64,000 nt of DNA from Megalonaias nervosa. Lineage: Eukaryota > Mollusca > Bivalvia > Unionida > Unionidae. The position numbers were made by a program, and so were the translations under genes. The stretch is from the NCBI GenBank assembly GCA_016617855.1, contig JAECUM010001801.1, positions 1 to 64,000 of the forward strand, given 5' to 3'. Each line of letters begins with the position of its first letter. Position 1 is the stretch's first letter. Shown here one piece after another: positions 10,005-21,690 of the stretch. The notes under the pieces were generated by a model. It did no database searches. It worked only from the letters and a program-made list of their open reading frames with translations, and was not told the origin of the DNA.

Positions 10005-12292
10005 GAGCTGTATGACTTTCACTGTAAGAGTACATTTATAACAGTAGGACCCATTTAAAATGAACCCAGAGGAACAAATGACATTTCTTAAAAATCACAT
10101 TTTCTTATTACCAGGGATTTTAGATGGATTAAATAGTCACCTGGACATAAGAAAAGGTAGTTAGAGTTTGATTATAAACAGCTTCCATATGAACATTTTT
10201 GGATGGTATAATTAATCCTTATGAGATGATTCTAATTGTAACGGCTTTGCAATAATCAATGTACCACTTCTAGAAATTTGATAGAATTCTTGTTGAAAGG
10301 AAGGCTTTTACTGGTAATCATCTTCCATGTTCCAGTAAAGTTCAGATACATTATTATTATTTATTAATATTAAAAACATTTTGGAAAAATGAATATTTTC
10401 AATACAAAAGATACCGCTTGAAAAGAGAAACTAAAAGTAAATCTAGAATTTTGAAAAGTTAAATAACCATTGGCTATTAGGCCTCCATTACAAGTGTCTT
10501 TTCATTCACATTAAATTTTTGGGATAGCATTGTTATAATGCATCTACAGTTTTATCATAGATTCACTGAAGGAAGAAACAACAGAAGATGCCAGATATTT
10601 TCATATATAATTTAATACCCCCATGCTTCATCTTCAAGGCCCCAGGATAATATGATACACGACAACAACCATCATAGACCTGCCAGCCCTTGAAGTTTTG
10701 TAATAAGGCTTATGAAAATTACCCATAAAATATGGACTTGTGGCATAAAAGCAAAAGCTCCAAAAACATGATTGTTGCAATAAATTCAAGATAATTAGCT
10801 TGTCCATGTTTGATTTGGATCCAGATTTCATATTAGATATTGTGGATTTAGTCGGGAAACATAATATTTACCGTCACTGCATCAGTTTCAGATATCGACA
10901 TTTTTAAATATGTTTTCCAACATTACAATAGCAGCACATGACATTTTGTTACACCTTACTGCAAACTGGTTAAACTTAAGGAAAAAAATTAACTGCCTTA
11001 CTGAGATGGTCTTATTAGGGTTGGCAGGTTTCCATCACCATCCCTCTGATCCACCATCAGTGCATCTGCCTGTCTGTATCTTGGCTTCCACCCTTGGGTG
11101 GTTAAATGTGCAAGAATTGCAATTAGAATGATGTACAAATGGATAGTGAGTGGAGTGGGGGTAAAAAGCATGGGCATTTATTTTCTCTGGTGAGTCATGG
11201 AAATTGTTCTGGTTTAAAATTTCCATTATGATTTCCAGTCTTTCCAGAGAGTCATCACAGTTGCAATGTTTTCATATGCATTTAAAGCACAGTTAGGTGT
11301 TTTGTTGTAATCATTGAGTTCATATTAGTAAGATGTATTATAATAAAGTATTACTGTGTTTAACTCTGTAAATTTCAAAATGTATTTGAAGTTCTTGATA
11401 TATTTGGTTATGATATACATGACAGAAATAAAATATTAGACCTTTCTGTATTCCAGAGCTTCTTCTTGTTGAACCAACAATAAATCACCAGGATAAGGGT
11501 TGCCATTTCCACTGATTTATCAAGAAGGGATTTCTTCTTGTCAAGAAGGCTTTGTCATCACCATTTTTTTCAGGGAAAGATTGGGGGAGGAGACAAATCC
11601 TTTAACATACTGTTGAAAGTTAATGAGAGCATTTTACCTTCTTTTTGTCCCAATGACATGGGAGGTGTCACTTTGTGGATTCAGAATAGGTGTTTACATT
11701 TTGTAAGGGTGTGACTGGTTGTCAAGTTCAACATAAATGTGTAAGTGGAGATAAAGGTGCTCCCAGAAATGTAGATACAGTTATCTTCATTCAATTCTGA
11801 AATGATGACTACATTGCTTTCAGTTGAAGTCAAACCTGTCAACAGCAGCCACCAATGGGGAAAGGCAAAAATGACCATTGTGCATAGATGACCTCTGTAC
11901 ACATGTTCATCCTTTAAAATTTGTTTTTGAACAAGTACAATATACAAAATATTATTATTATTATTATTACATTATCAATGTTGTTTTATGTGCACTGTTG
12001 AACAAAATAGTAAAAATATACATGTATGTTGTTGGCTTCCAAATTTATGTTCCACACATTACTGTATTCTGCTCATTTCAAACCATCCAGTAAATTAAAT
12101 CATCACCGACTTAAAATAATCAGTGATCTTAGTTTTTTTCTGCACCATGACCAAACAACAATTTCATTACTGACATGTATATTTAATTTATTTTGTGTGC
12201 TTGGCTTTTATGCATGGTTGAGGGTAATGTTCTGGCCTACGTGACTATTCTCATTTTTTTAAAATGATATTTACTTGAATTTGAGTTCAGGG
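10005..12292. other. LSM10 3' region and intergenic sequence
   Basis: Apart from the candidate poly(A) signals I see no gene. A short (ATT)n tract lies at about 11951-11968. Small open frames on both strands have no recognisable domain or splice context. Confidence 0.45.
10779..11432 (+). terminator. Candidate poly(A) signals for LSM10
   Basis: Plus-strand AATAAA hexamers lie at 10779-10784, 11342-11347 and 11427-11432, all downstream of the LSM10 stop at 10004. None is singled out by a clear GT-rich element, so the true end is unknown. If the first is used, the 3' UTR is about 0.8 kb. Confidence 0.4.
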
Positions 12293-12370
12293 CTGTTCCA
12301 TTAAAACATACATGGGACCTGGGGAAGGCAGTTTTGAAATTGGGTAGCCACCCATAGATGTGATTTAGGC
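12293..12370. mobile_element. MITE family 1, left end only
   Basis: The sequence begins AGGGCTGTTCCATTAAAACA, then tacatgggacctggggaaggcag, and includes the internal agccacccatagatg block. The homology stops at about 12370, where unrelated sequence begins. The matching opposite end is not adjacent; an inverted end of the same family lies at 19253-19331. Confidence 0.6.
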
Positions 12371-12789
12371 CTTTCAGGACCCACCGATAGAATCAATTTA
12401 ACAACACAATCACCCACCGATAGAAGTTTTTGTTGGGGCGGCGGAATATATTAGGAAAATATTTGACTCATAGGAAGCAAAGTCTAAATATTATTTTATT
12501 CAAGATAAAGCATAAAAAATGCAATTATGTCAGGGTTTGACACTAACTTTTTTAAATAAGAAACCTGCAGGACTTCCTGTTTTTGAAAAATGGTGGTCCC
12601 TCTGACTGATATAAGGACCTTTTTGTTTATGGATCTACTTAGTGAAAAACAATGTATAATTTATACAATAAAATAAAACACGCATACAAGGTTGTTATTT
12701 TTTCAGTTTACATTAAATTCATCAATTTATATACTTTGTTTTGTAATGCTGACAAATCTTGAGCATGGAATTTATTATCATCATCATAA

Positions 12790-13530
12790 TCATCATTGTC
12801 ATAAGCAGCATCAACATCACTCAGACACACCATCAATTCCCATTGCAACATTCTTTTTCATCCATTCATTCCCATATCTCTCTGACATAAGGCCCATTAT
12901 AGCAAGACCGATGGTTTCACTGTCTACAATGGGTACATTTTTTATACCAAAAAAATGAATTTAAACCTAAGAAGAAATACTAAATTATTGAATTAACAGA
13001 ATTAAATAAACTAGAACAGGTCTAATTTTAAACTGGTTTAAGAGCTTACATTTCTATAAATGGAATGGATCTTAATTTAAACTTGTGTTTAATAGTTTAA
13101 ATTCAAAAGTATAAAATGAAACTTTACAACATTTACCTTTCACTTGAAAGAACATATACAATTTCTGCCTCTTTGTTAAATGTGTTAGTGGAGGAATCAC
13201 TAATAACTGAGAAGAAAAAATGACTGGAGGAAATGATATGGTCCTGTTCTGACCCTACAATTATGGGCAATAGCCCTGATAAATTTCTGACAGTATTTGT
13301 CCATCAGGTAGGTACTGCCTATTTCCAAACCTTGTCCAACTCACATAATTTCACATAGTATATGGGCATCCATGTGTCTCGAAAAAATGAGCATTTCTAA
13401 CAATGACACATAGTTTTTCAAAGGCTGCTTTATTCAGCAACATAACAGACTCCTCACGTTGAGAACAGCCAGGGGTTGCTGTTTCAGCTCATGGGTTCTG
13501 ATTGTACCAATTATAAAGTTGCTGCAGCCA
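12790..13530 (-). pseudogene. Decayed hAT-like transposase fragment (ZNF862/DUF4371-type)
   Basis: On the minus strand the pieces appear in the expected order but in different frames with many stops. First comes LNKAAFEKLCVIVRNAHFF (about 13380-13440), then a block around YLMDKYCQKFIRAIAHN (about 13270-13320). SDSSTNTFNKEAEIVYVLS follows (about 13145-13210), and finally IGLAIMGLMSERYG plus NVAMGIDGVSE (about 12830-12930). The segment order, with an S-D-(S/G)-S-T-(D/N) motif followed by an (E/Q)E-x-(V/I)-YV strand and then a G-x-D-G-x-S motif, matches hAT-derived DUF4371 proteins. The match is from memory and the copy is too broken to identify a subfamily. No terminal repeats were recognised. 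Confidence 0.5.
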
Positions 13531-15842
13531 ACTACAAATGTTCCCAATAATATTATATGCAAAACAAACTGAAAATTTTATCTTATCCTTCTTCTTGCTG
13601 TGGGTTAGCCACGGAACTTACTGCTTCCACTTATCTTGTAATTTTCTTTCTCTTTTGGTTTTATCATACACACGTATTTAGAGTTTCTTGTCTTGGGGTG
13701 GGGGGCAGCAGCAATTGACCCCATAAAAAATCTCCACATTTTTCAAACACGCGAAACCACAAAAAGTCAGTATCCTAAATGCTAGATGCTCTTACATGAT
13801 TAACAAAGTAAGTGCCCAATTGACAATTTATGGCAGGCGCCCAAATGACAATGATAATTTGGATTAAATGGCGTAGGATTGATCTTTGTTTTAACTTCAT
13901 TTCACTTTTGATTTTCGTCATGTTTGACATGTTTATAATTTAAAGAAAGATTTATACGATCCTGTAACATAGGATAGATATATTTTTAATATCCACAGTC
14001 TAAAATTGCAGGCACCAAAGACCATCGAGCTTTAGGAAAGTGGTCCTCCTTCTGAATATCAGGTGGCCTCAGGCCGGCGGACCTGCATTAGACTTTGTTA
14101 AGTATGTACATTTCTGGCCGAGTCAAAAACTGGCACATTTGAGTGATGACTGGTACTTATAAAAGTTCTTAGGGCTAAGTAAAGAGTAGTTAACATGCCA
14201 AGCTGTATATTGCAAAACCATGACATGCATACAGGATTGCTACAATGTCTACATTCTACTTTACTCTCATCTTTTTCTGCAACATTTAGCACATCTGAAA
14301 TGCTATTAGCATGGACAGTCATTCCTCTGCCTTAAATGCTGTTCTACAACCACTCTTCTCCTGTTTGTAGATGTAAAATGTGATAGACAAGGTCACCATA
14401 TACTGATCTATTCTACAAAATTATGCATGGTTCTGTATGCCTTATTATTTATAGCTGGGAAGTGGTCTAAACAATACTTCAAAACAGCATTCAATGTAAC
14501 ATCTTTATTTCAAAATATATTACCAAAATGATTTCTTACATCATTGTTAAAATGTTGTGTTCCAATCATTAACAGGATAAAGACAATAAATTGTCCAAAC
14601 TTCACATAAGGAATTCAAGTTTGTCAACAATATGAATGACCACTTGCAATTTGAGACCCAGTAAAGTTGACCAACAAACTTTGAACAAAAGATGTTCATG
14701 ACAACTCCATCTGAAACTAACACAAGCAGTGTTGACCCTAACCCTTGTATCTAAATCCACATTTGCCATCTTAGAGATCACAAATACAAGTACATATACC
14801 TAGATCATAGCAACAGGCTCATGGCAGCAAATGTGATTTCGAAAACTGAATGTTCTGGATAAATGACATGTTGGTACTTAAGTTACATTTTTGACATTAA
14901 TATGTACAACAATTACAAATGCTAAATCTGGAATTTCATAAACATCAATAAATGGCATCTATAAATGGCATAATTTCATCTCTGAACATGTACTTGGGTA
15001 ATTTAAACTACTGAAACAAAGATAACAGAAATAACAATAGAACCAGGAAACCTTTATTCTTTCAACACTTTTTTTATCTTGACAATTTTATGGGATTCAT
15101 CATTTCTAAACTGAAAGTAAGATCTTTTAAAACTGGCAAATTTTTCAGGAAATCCCCTTCATACATCATAATGCCTTGGGCTCACAGAGGTATAATAAGA
15201 AAAGAAATGATAAGCACTATAAAAAATCTGAACTATGTGAGATAACCCCTAAGACACACATACTTAAATCCTGAACATAATCAGTCAGTGTTCTGTACTG
15301 GTTACTAGTGTTGTAACTATTTTTCATGTTGTGATACCAAAATGTGACCCCACATTTCTGCAGAGGTGAACAAGATATTGAAATATATGACAAATAACAC
15401 TCTCTTTATTGTAATTTATCTACAAGTGACATAACGTGTCAATGTACAAGATGAATGGCTTTTAAAACTACCTGCTGTTGAAGGAAACTGTCAACACCTC
15501 TGTATTATAAACATGAACCCCCTCACCAATTGGATTGGGAGTGCGATCAGAGTAATACCATAGTCTTTTGTTGAAATACATACACATACCAATTTTTATT
15601 GTAAAATTTTTAACAGGAAATCCTTCAAAAGAAAATTTTTGATATTTTGTACAATTTAGTAACGTTACCTAAAGAAAACAACTACTGTTTGACTTTGTAC
15701 CTGTTGGCTACTTTCTGGATTACTCCATTCTGCATCAAGTACTGAACTCTACTTGGTGGTCTTTTTTTTAAGAGCAGCACTTGCATCATTGATGGCAGTT
15801 TCTTCCTTGGTAACCTTAAGTTCATCTTTTGTATCTTATTTA
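13531..15842 (-). other. Intergenic sequence and probable 3' UTR of the minus-strand gene
   Basis: No coding frame is supported. Minus-strand AATAAA signals (TTTATT on this strand) lie at 15595-15600, 15405-15410, 15053-15058 and 14504-14509. Any could end a transcript that reads through the candidate exon at 15843-15938; the nearest would give a 3' UTR of about 240 nt. Confidence 0.4.
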
Positions 15843-15938
15843 TCAACATGAATAGAAGTTGGTTTGTAGTAAAGTCACAAACTGGTCCACCACAATGCTG
15901 CTTGATGTAACAATACTGACACTTTCTAGTATTTCTGT
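15843..15938 (-). CDS. Candidate last exon of the MGCG-type gene
   Basis: On the minus strand a strong acceptor (pyrimidine-rich, ending ttttttcag at 15939-15941) is followed by 31 codons in phase 0 (TEILESVSIVTSSSIVVDQF then VTLLQTNFYSC) and TGA at 15843-15845. Phase 0 is what the exon at 24487-24647 requires, so splicing gives a complete protein of about 118 residues. Against this, a one-in-three phase match could be chance, and another frame over the same acceptor is open for about 85 codons (C-x2-C-rich, ending near 15683). I do not recognise either product. The acceptor and first bases of the exon are duplicated 80-90 bp upstream. Confidence 0.35.
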   Translation of the reverse strand, partial: TEILESVSIVTSSSIVVDQFVTLLQTNFYSC

Positions 15939-16100
15939 CTGAAAAAAACAAAACAACCATAAAATGGCATCTAGGCTATGATAGAAGCAGCGGCTATATT
16001 TTGAAACTTTTCTAGTATTTCTGTCTGAAAAAAAAACAACAACAGTAAAAGGGCATCTAGGCTATGATAGAAGCAGCTGCTATATTTTGAAACTTTAAAA
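15925..16100. repeat. Tandem duplication of a splice-acceptor region, unit about 80-90 bp
   Basis: The block ttctagtatttctgtctgaa through catctaggctatgatagaag and gctatattttgaaacttt occurs twice in direct orientation, at about 15926-16008 and 16011-16098. On the minus strand each copy holds the same polypyrimidine tract, CAG and the following 18 or so bases. The gene therefore has two near-identical competing acceptors. Confidence 0.8.
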
Positions 16101-16287
16101 AAGTCTTTCAAAGGGAAACACACTCTACTGATCAATAAAAATTTCTAGGAATCGTAAGATAAAACCATTTCTTCTATTTCACTGTTGAGTGCTGAAACTA
16201 CTTGGTTATTTAGTGATTTAGCACCAGGGCATAGTAATAAATTGCCTTGCCCATGTTAGCATTGATGGGGGGGGGGTAAAGTACTTT

Positions 16288-16297
16288 TAAGCACGTG

Positions 16298-16329
<32 letters not shown>

Positions 16330-16332
16330 TAC
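16288..16332. repeat. (GT)n(GTGC)n microsatellite
   Basis: The tract runs gtgtgtgtgtgtgtg and then gcgtgcgtgcgtgcgtgcgt, a compound simple repeat. It shows no SINE tail signature. Confidence 0.85.
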
Positions 16333-18399
16333 CAGAGATGTAACAGCCTGGTGCGAGGACATGTCCAGTGATTAAATAAATACTGCAAGGGATTACCCAT
16401 TATCAAACTTCTTTGGTCAAAAATGGTGCAAAATTCCTATTCAGTTTCTGACAGTAACATTTTGTACTATCTAAAATAAAATAAACTGTATAATAATTTT
16501 GTAAAAAGTAGTAATAAAAAATTCACACAGCCATTCCATTCCTAACATTAATATAAAAAAACAAATGACTAAAACTATTTTGTCTCATCATCACTGCTGG
16601 CCTAATAAGAGTTATTATTCCAGGTGAGGATAAGGGGCTATCCATTTAGTACATTTGAAAACTGCCATTTTTTACCCCCTCCCCCAGTTGCAAGGTGGAC
16701 TTTTTTCTAACCCCTCCTCAGTGTGAATGTATATATTTGCTTAGTATACCCCTTCAAACACTGTCAATTTGTCTGCAATTCAAATAAAAAGGGAGTTTCT
16801 TTAGTAACATGGCCTCCATATTTGCATGATCAAGTCCCTGTTTTCAAGTAGCAGATTTGATCATTCACTGTGTTTGATAATCTCACTAATTCCACACATT
16901 TTGGAGTTACATTTTTATTTGTCCATTATTTCTAAAAATATTAAAACTGTACATTGCAAATACTGGATGGAGATGACACAGTTCTGACTGCCATGCATCA
17001 TCCATCCTGGAAACCAGAAAAGGGCATATGAGCTAATCTAGCTGCTTACAATTAACTTGTCAGTTATATATGTACTATTAAAAAAAAAGTACCAGTGAAG
17101 ACACTTCTCTCCCTTTTCGCACAACTTGTATGGCCATAATCAGACCCACTTAATATGCAACTGTAGTACATGGAATGATTGACTGCCCTCTCATTGGCCA
17201 ATTGAAAATGATGTACTGCACTTATTTATAACTTATCTTCTTGATGCTTTTCATTTTTAAAATTGGTAAGGGGCTACAAACAATTGGAAAGTGTGCAAAT
17301 ACTATCAGTTGTTTCTTGTTGGCTATGGCAAATAGGTTTTATTGCAACTTTAATAAAGTTTTTGTTGTCAGGTGTGTATGTACTGCTTGGTCTTATCCCC
17401 ACCCACACATATTCAAACTTCACCCCCACCCCTCCCCCCAATGTGTACATACAAATGTACAGTACTCAACAAAACAAAGTTTAATCCAAAGCCAACATAA
17501 GATTCACATTAAAACTAACACACATGAACTATAAAATTACCACTAGTTCATTCATTATGAAAATTATTCAAGTGAATAAAAATTTGGCATGGAGTGTAAA
17601 ACAGCAACTATGTTATGTGCTATGTATATTTTGGAGATGATATACATAGCAAAAAATGGTGTACTGTCCAAATGTTTATCAACTTCACATGCACATAGCA
17701 AAATCTAAACATAGTCAACAATGTTTAATTCAACTTGCAACTGTGGTATCATTATGATTACATTTTTTGGAGAAAATGAGATGACTGGATACTAAGCAGA
17801 AAGTTGTAATAATCATCTACTTGTATACAAGCCACAACTGACCACATTGTTAATAAATACTGGCATGGTTATGACCACAACCAAGGAAAATAAGAACTGT
17901 TACCTATTAAAAATCTGAAATCAATGAAAAACTCCTAACACATTTTGACTTAGATTACCAATAGTTACATTTTTAATTAGGTATGGACAGTATCATTTAT
18001 ATGCAGAAATAACTGGAAGATTGGGTGAATAATGATCTATTACTAACCAACTCATTGGTTTCAATATAATTTTCTCATTTTTGTTCTGTAACTTTAACTT
18101 CCTTTCCATATATTGCCATTTATTACAATAGTTCCGGGATTTCTTTTAAACTGTCTCAGTAGTTAAACAAAATACAACTGAATCCATGAAACTAGTTCGT
18201 TGAAATTGTCACATAAGATACCTCATACAAACATACAACAGTAATGCCAATGGTATTATCCTCTGCACTTCTTCCATTGCAACTTTAAAGTGCCATCAAT
18301 CAGATTTTTCCTCTGATAACCGTTAAATAGTCAAATTTTGTCAAGTTGTAATTGTCGGAATTATCTATTGGAACCGGACTTGGACTGAGTACATGTTGG
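16333..18399. other. No gene seen
   Basis: AT-rich sequence with a C-rich stretch at about 16673-16690 and (17396-17440) CCCCACCC-type runs. Overlapping plus-strand frames at 17241-17534 have no recognisable domain. It lies in the presumed intron between the promoter-like block at 18.7 kb and the exon at 15938. Confidence 0.4.
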
Positions 18400-18675
18400 A
18401 GTTAAAATATCCAACGAAGACTCCATTACACACAAGCGTTCGTTTCTACCCCTTCAATCAATTAACTACCGCGAAATCTAGCCCACGCTGATTCTGTGTG
18501 TGTCGGTCATCTTGAGTTAATTGGATGAAGACAAGTACGTGTTACAATGCCAATGGCTTTTGATCGACAGAAACGAGTCTATGACAACAACGTTCGTAAT
18601 GATTGAATAAACGGAATTTCAATAGTCTCTTAACACTTTTTGATTAGCTTACTGAAAAAAAATAACAGAACTTAC

Positions 18676-18860
18676 CTCTAAGGCTGTCAATTATTTCTCA
18701 AGGCTTTGCTTTCTCAACCAAATACCGACTTTTTCCCCTGTCGAAAACATGTTTCACCGCCATAACTGTCACAATACGGCTACATTCGGTTCTTTTCGCA
18801 GCGCGCATCGGATCCGACTGATGCAAACCAAGTCTCACGAGACTAAAATTCATGTCGCAG
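18676..18860 (-). promoter_or_regulatory. Putative minus-strand promoter and non-coding first exon
   Basis: CpG dinucleotides, scarce elsewhere in the window, are visibly concentrated from about 18.4 to 19.1 kb (for example gcagcgcgcatcggatccga). On the minus strand the block ends in a consensus donor, TTAGAG|GTAAGT, with the exon boundary at 18676. Upstream lie tATGGCGGtg (YY1-like; also the ATG of a 21-codon uORF) and the palindromic AGTCTCACGAGACT (18831-18844), a one-base variant of the TCTCGCGAGA promoter motif. TATAAAAT-like sequence lies at about 18875-18882. Both short ORFs in the exon close before the donor, so the exon would be 5' UTR. The best downstream acceptor is at 15939. Confidence 0.5.
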
Positions 18861-19252
18861 AATTTACACTTTAATTTTATAAGGAGATTTATTTTAAAAA
18901 ATCTGCTAGTTTCCTAAGATTGAGAAAATAAAGACGTAGATTTTCACTTTGTTTGTGATTAGTAAAACTACAAATGCAGATCACGTGGTAGGCTTTCCCG
19001 ACCTATTTATAGCTGACCAATGACAACGTTCTATAGTCTGTTGTCCGTTCGAAAAAATAGGCCTTCCCTTGACGGGAACAAATACGGCGTGCATAACATA
19101 AAATACGAATTTAATAACTGGGTATCTAAAGTGGAAGTTTTTTTTTTTTTATTAGTTTAGGTCGCACTTTTAGACAGACCTACAGAACCAGTTATACCAA
19201 CCTCGAATAGAAGCGATTTTATTGAATAAACAACCTGGGACAGAAGCAATTT

Positions 19253-19331
19253 TGAATCAAGACCACCCTGGGACAGATGTTTTTAAAAGTGCCGTCCCCG
19301 GGTCCCATGTATGTTTTAATGGAACAGCCCT
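19253..19331. mobile_element. MITE family 1, right end only
   Basis: The stretch aaaagtgccgtccccgggtc then ccatgtatgttttaatgg and aacagccct is the inverted terminus of MITE family 1, followed by TAA. Only about 80 bp match; the other end of this copy was not found. Confidence 0.6.
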
Positions 19332-20414
19332 AAGACACTTTTCGTTGCATTTCCCTGATCTTATCGACAGAGAAATACTATAATTTGTTTGAAACTTTGT
19401 GTCTTTTTTAAAGCTTTTGATGACAAAGATATTTAATATAAGACAAATAAGAAAATGATCATTTAAAGAAAACATTTTGAACTATCTTACAAAATGATAG
19501 TGTAATTTAATGACCAAATTTATACTTATACAGCTCTCTGTTGGGTATACTCAGTTTCCTAATGCAGACTTCAAAACATAACTTCATGCCTTACCGTTAT
19601 ATGAAAGCATCTATGTTAAGATCAACATTAAGGACAATGAACAATTTTACATATCAATTGGGGGTTACATCAAATGTCTTAATCACCTAATATATTTCTG
19701 GAATACCATCATCTGATTCCTCTCTGATGATGACAAAATCAAAGAAATAACTGAGCAGTGGGTCCAATAATGGCAGTATCTCTGTATCAATCTGGAATTC
19801 AACAGTCACAGCTACAGCCTGACGACTCAATAATCTCATGTCCACAGTTTGCTACATGATGGACCAATTTCATAAAAAGACATTTTCAATGATGTTAGAT
19901 CTGACATATTTCAAATGGTAAATCCTAAGAGCTCTCTATCATGGAGGTTATTATAGATGCACTGTTAGGGAAATAAAATTTGAGAAATCAACAGGAGAAA
20001 TGATGTAGTATGGTGTAGAGGCAAACTTCAATGCAGTGTTGATAATTACTCCAAGAGCTGCAACAGGTAATTAAAACTATATGGACTTCACTGCTTTGGA
20101 TTGAATCAAAATCAATATAGCTCCATCTGATGATGTGCACACAAAAAAAAACATGCTAAGATCAAAGGTTATACCACAGTGTATTTAGGTTAGTGCTTTC
20201 AGTTATTTCTATTGCAAAGGATTCTAATGTATTCCTATCATCAAAGGATGTGTGAAAAATGTTATGTCAATTCTTTATATATGACTTTCATCTGAGCATG
20301 TATGCCCAAGATTTAACAGGTATAAAATACAGTATCTGCGGCAATGTTAACAAGAATATCATGAATGGCATGTTACATGCCTACCCTGTATTTAATAGTT
20401 TTTTACACAAGCAC
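19332..20414. other. No gene seen
   Basis: AT-rich sequence without supported coding, splice or repeat structure. Confidence 0.4.
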
Positions 20415-20740
20415 GAACAGGGTGTGTGTGTGTGATTTTGGATTCTTAACATAGCTTTAACAATTTTTCAGTCATTTTGCTAAAATGGCTGCAGTGTGGC
20501 AGTTTATAGCGATGTCTAGCACTGGGGCATCATGCTGCAGACATATAGTATCATGTCCCACTCAGACACATTATCCTGACACCAGGCCGACCAGTCCTAA
20601 CACTAATCTCTTAATGCTAAGTGCCTAGTGAGGCAGCTGCTAGCACCATTTTTATAAGTCTTTGGTATGACTCGGCCAGGGTTCAAACCCATGACCTCCC
20701 ACATCTAAACTGGATGATCTAACCACTCTGGCCATCAGAG
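20415..20740 (-). mobile_element. SINE family B (tRNA-headed), near full length
   Basis: On the minus strand the head reads tggccagagtggttagatca-type sequence with B box gggttcgaac-like gggtttgaaccc. The family body follows: tcataccaaagacttataaa, atggtgctagcagctgcctc, gtgtcaggataatgtg and catgatgccccagtgctaga. It ends in a CA-rich tail (seen here as gtgtgtgtgtgtg). Other copies are at 27283 (-), 41953 (+), 53528 (-, truncated) and 54148 (+). Confidence 0.8.
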
Positions 20741-20879
20741 TGTTGCATCAATATGGTACAACTGACTTGGAAGATTACTGACCAACAGGTTTCAAAGACA
20801 CTGGCCTTTGGTACTGAACTAAAGCTAATGCACATGAAACCATTAATATTGTATTAGACTTACCACAACTGTGACATCT

Positions 20880-21690
20880 CACTTTTAGACCCAGGTTATT
20901 TTATTACCTTAAGTGCAGGCCATCTACAAACTTCAGTTTGGTCAATGTACTTACATAGGAACATACCTTCTTCTGGAAAACCCATTTTTCTTTTAACCAC
21001 CTTTTGACACTCAAAACAACAGGCATTTTCCATACCTTAAGTGCAAGCTCTAAAGAAACATTGGTCAAAGTATGTGGTCTACAACCACAGTTACTATGCA
21101 AACCCTCCCCCCCCCCACTATTTTTCTTGCTTGTTATTTACCTTTTGACTCCAACACCAATAGGTTTCTTCCTTACATCAAGTGCAAGCCATCCACAAAG
21201 ACCTGTACTGGTCTGTTACTTGATGTTACTGCATGGCAACCATTTTTTCTTTCTAACTTTTGACCCCAAAATAGGCTTCTTTCTTATCCCGTGTGCAAGC
21301 CATCCACAAAGTCTACTACAGATTGGTGATACTGTTGCTATGGTACATCAACCATTTTTTTTCTCCTTTCTGTCAGTGACCTTGACCTTTGACCTTTTTT
21401 TACTCTGAAATATAAAAGTTATGTCCTTGCCCCCCACCCTTTCCAGTACAAGCCATGCATGAAGACTGGTAGCTGTAGATGGTGGAGAACTCAAGTTATT
21501 GTGTGAAAACTATTATTTTTCATTCAGTCACGGTGATCTTGACCTTTGACCTTTTGAACCTACAACTGACACTGCTCTTCCTCACCCCATGTAGAAGCCA
21601 TCCACAAAGTTTGGTAACTGTCCATGGTGGAGAACTTGAGTTATTGTGTGGAAATGAAATTTTAAGATTTAGATGAATGTATGACATAAT
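20880..21690 (+). repeat. Tandem array with TGACCTTGACCTTTGACC motif, copy 1
   Basis: About five diverged units of 120-170 bp. Each contains ttgaccttttgaccccaaa-type sequence, then ggcttcttccttacc, aagtgcaagccatccacaaa, gtttggtaactgt, and gatggtggagaacttgagtt. Clear motif copies include agtgaccttgacctttgacc near 21374 and ttgacctttgaccttttgaa near 21539. Related arrays lie at about 48340, 57090 and 59150. The motif TGACCTTTGACCT is a direct repeat of the nuclear-receptor half-site with 1-bp spacing (DR1); any binding is unproven. Short open frames in the array are not genes. Confidence 0.8.

Noticed and set aside
15682..15938. 85-codon alternative frame with a C-x2-C-x6-C-x4-C pattern
   Set aside because: Upstream of the acceptor it runs into the polypyrimidine tract, no upstream exon supplies its frame, and the cysteine spacing matches no zinc-binding family I can name; the phase-0 frame is preferred, weakly.
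20880..21690. Overlapping open frames suggesting a secreted or membrane protein
   Set aside because: They fall within the TGACCTTGACC tandem array and vary with its units.
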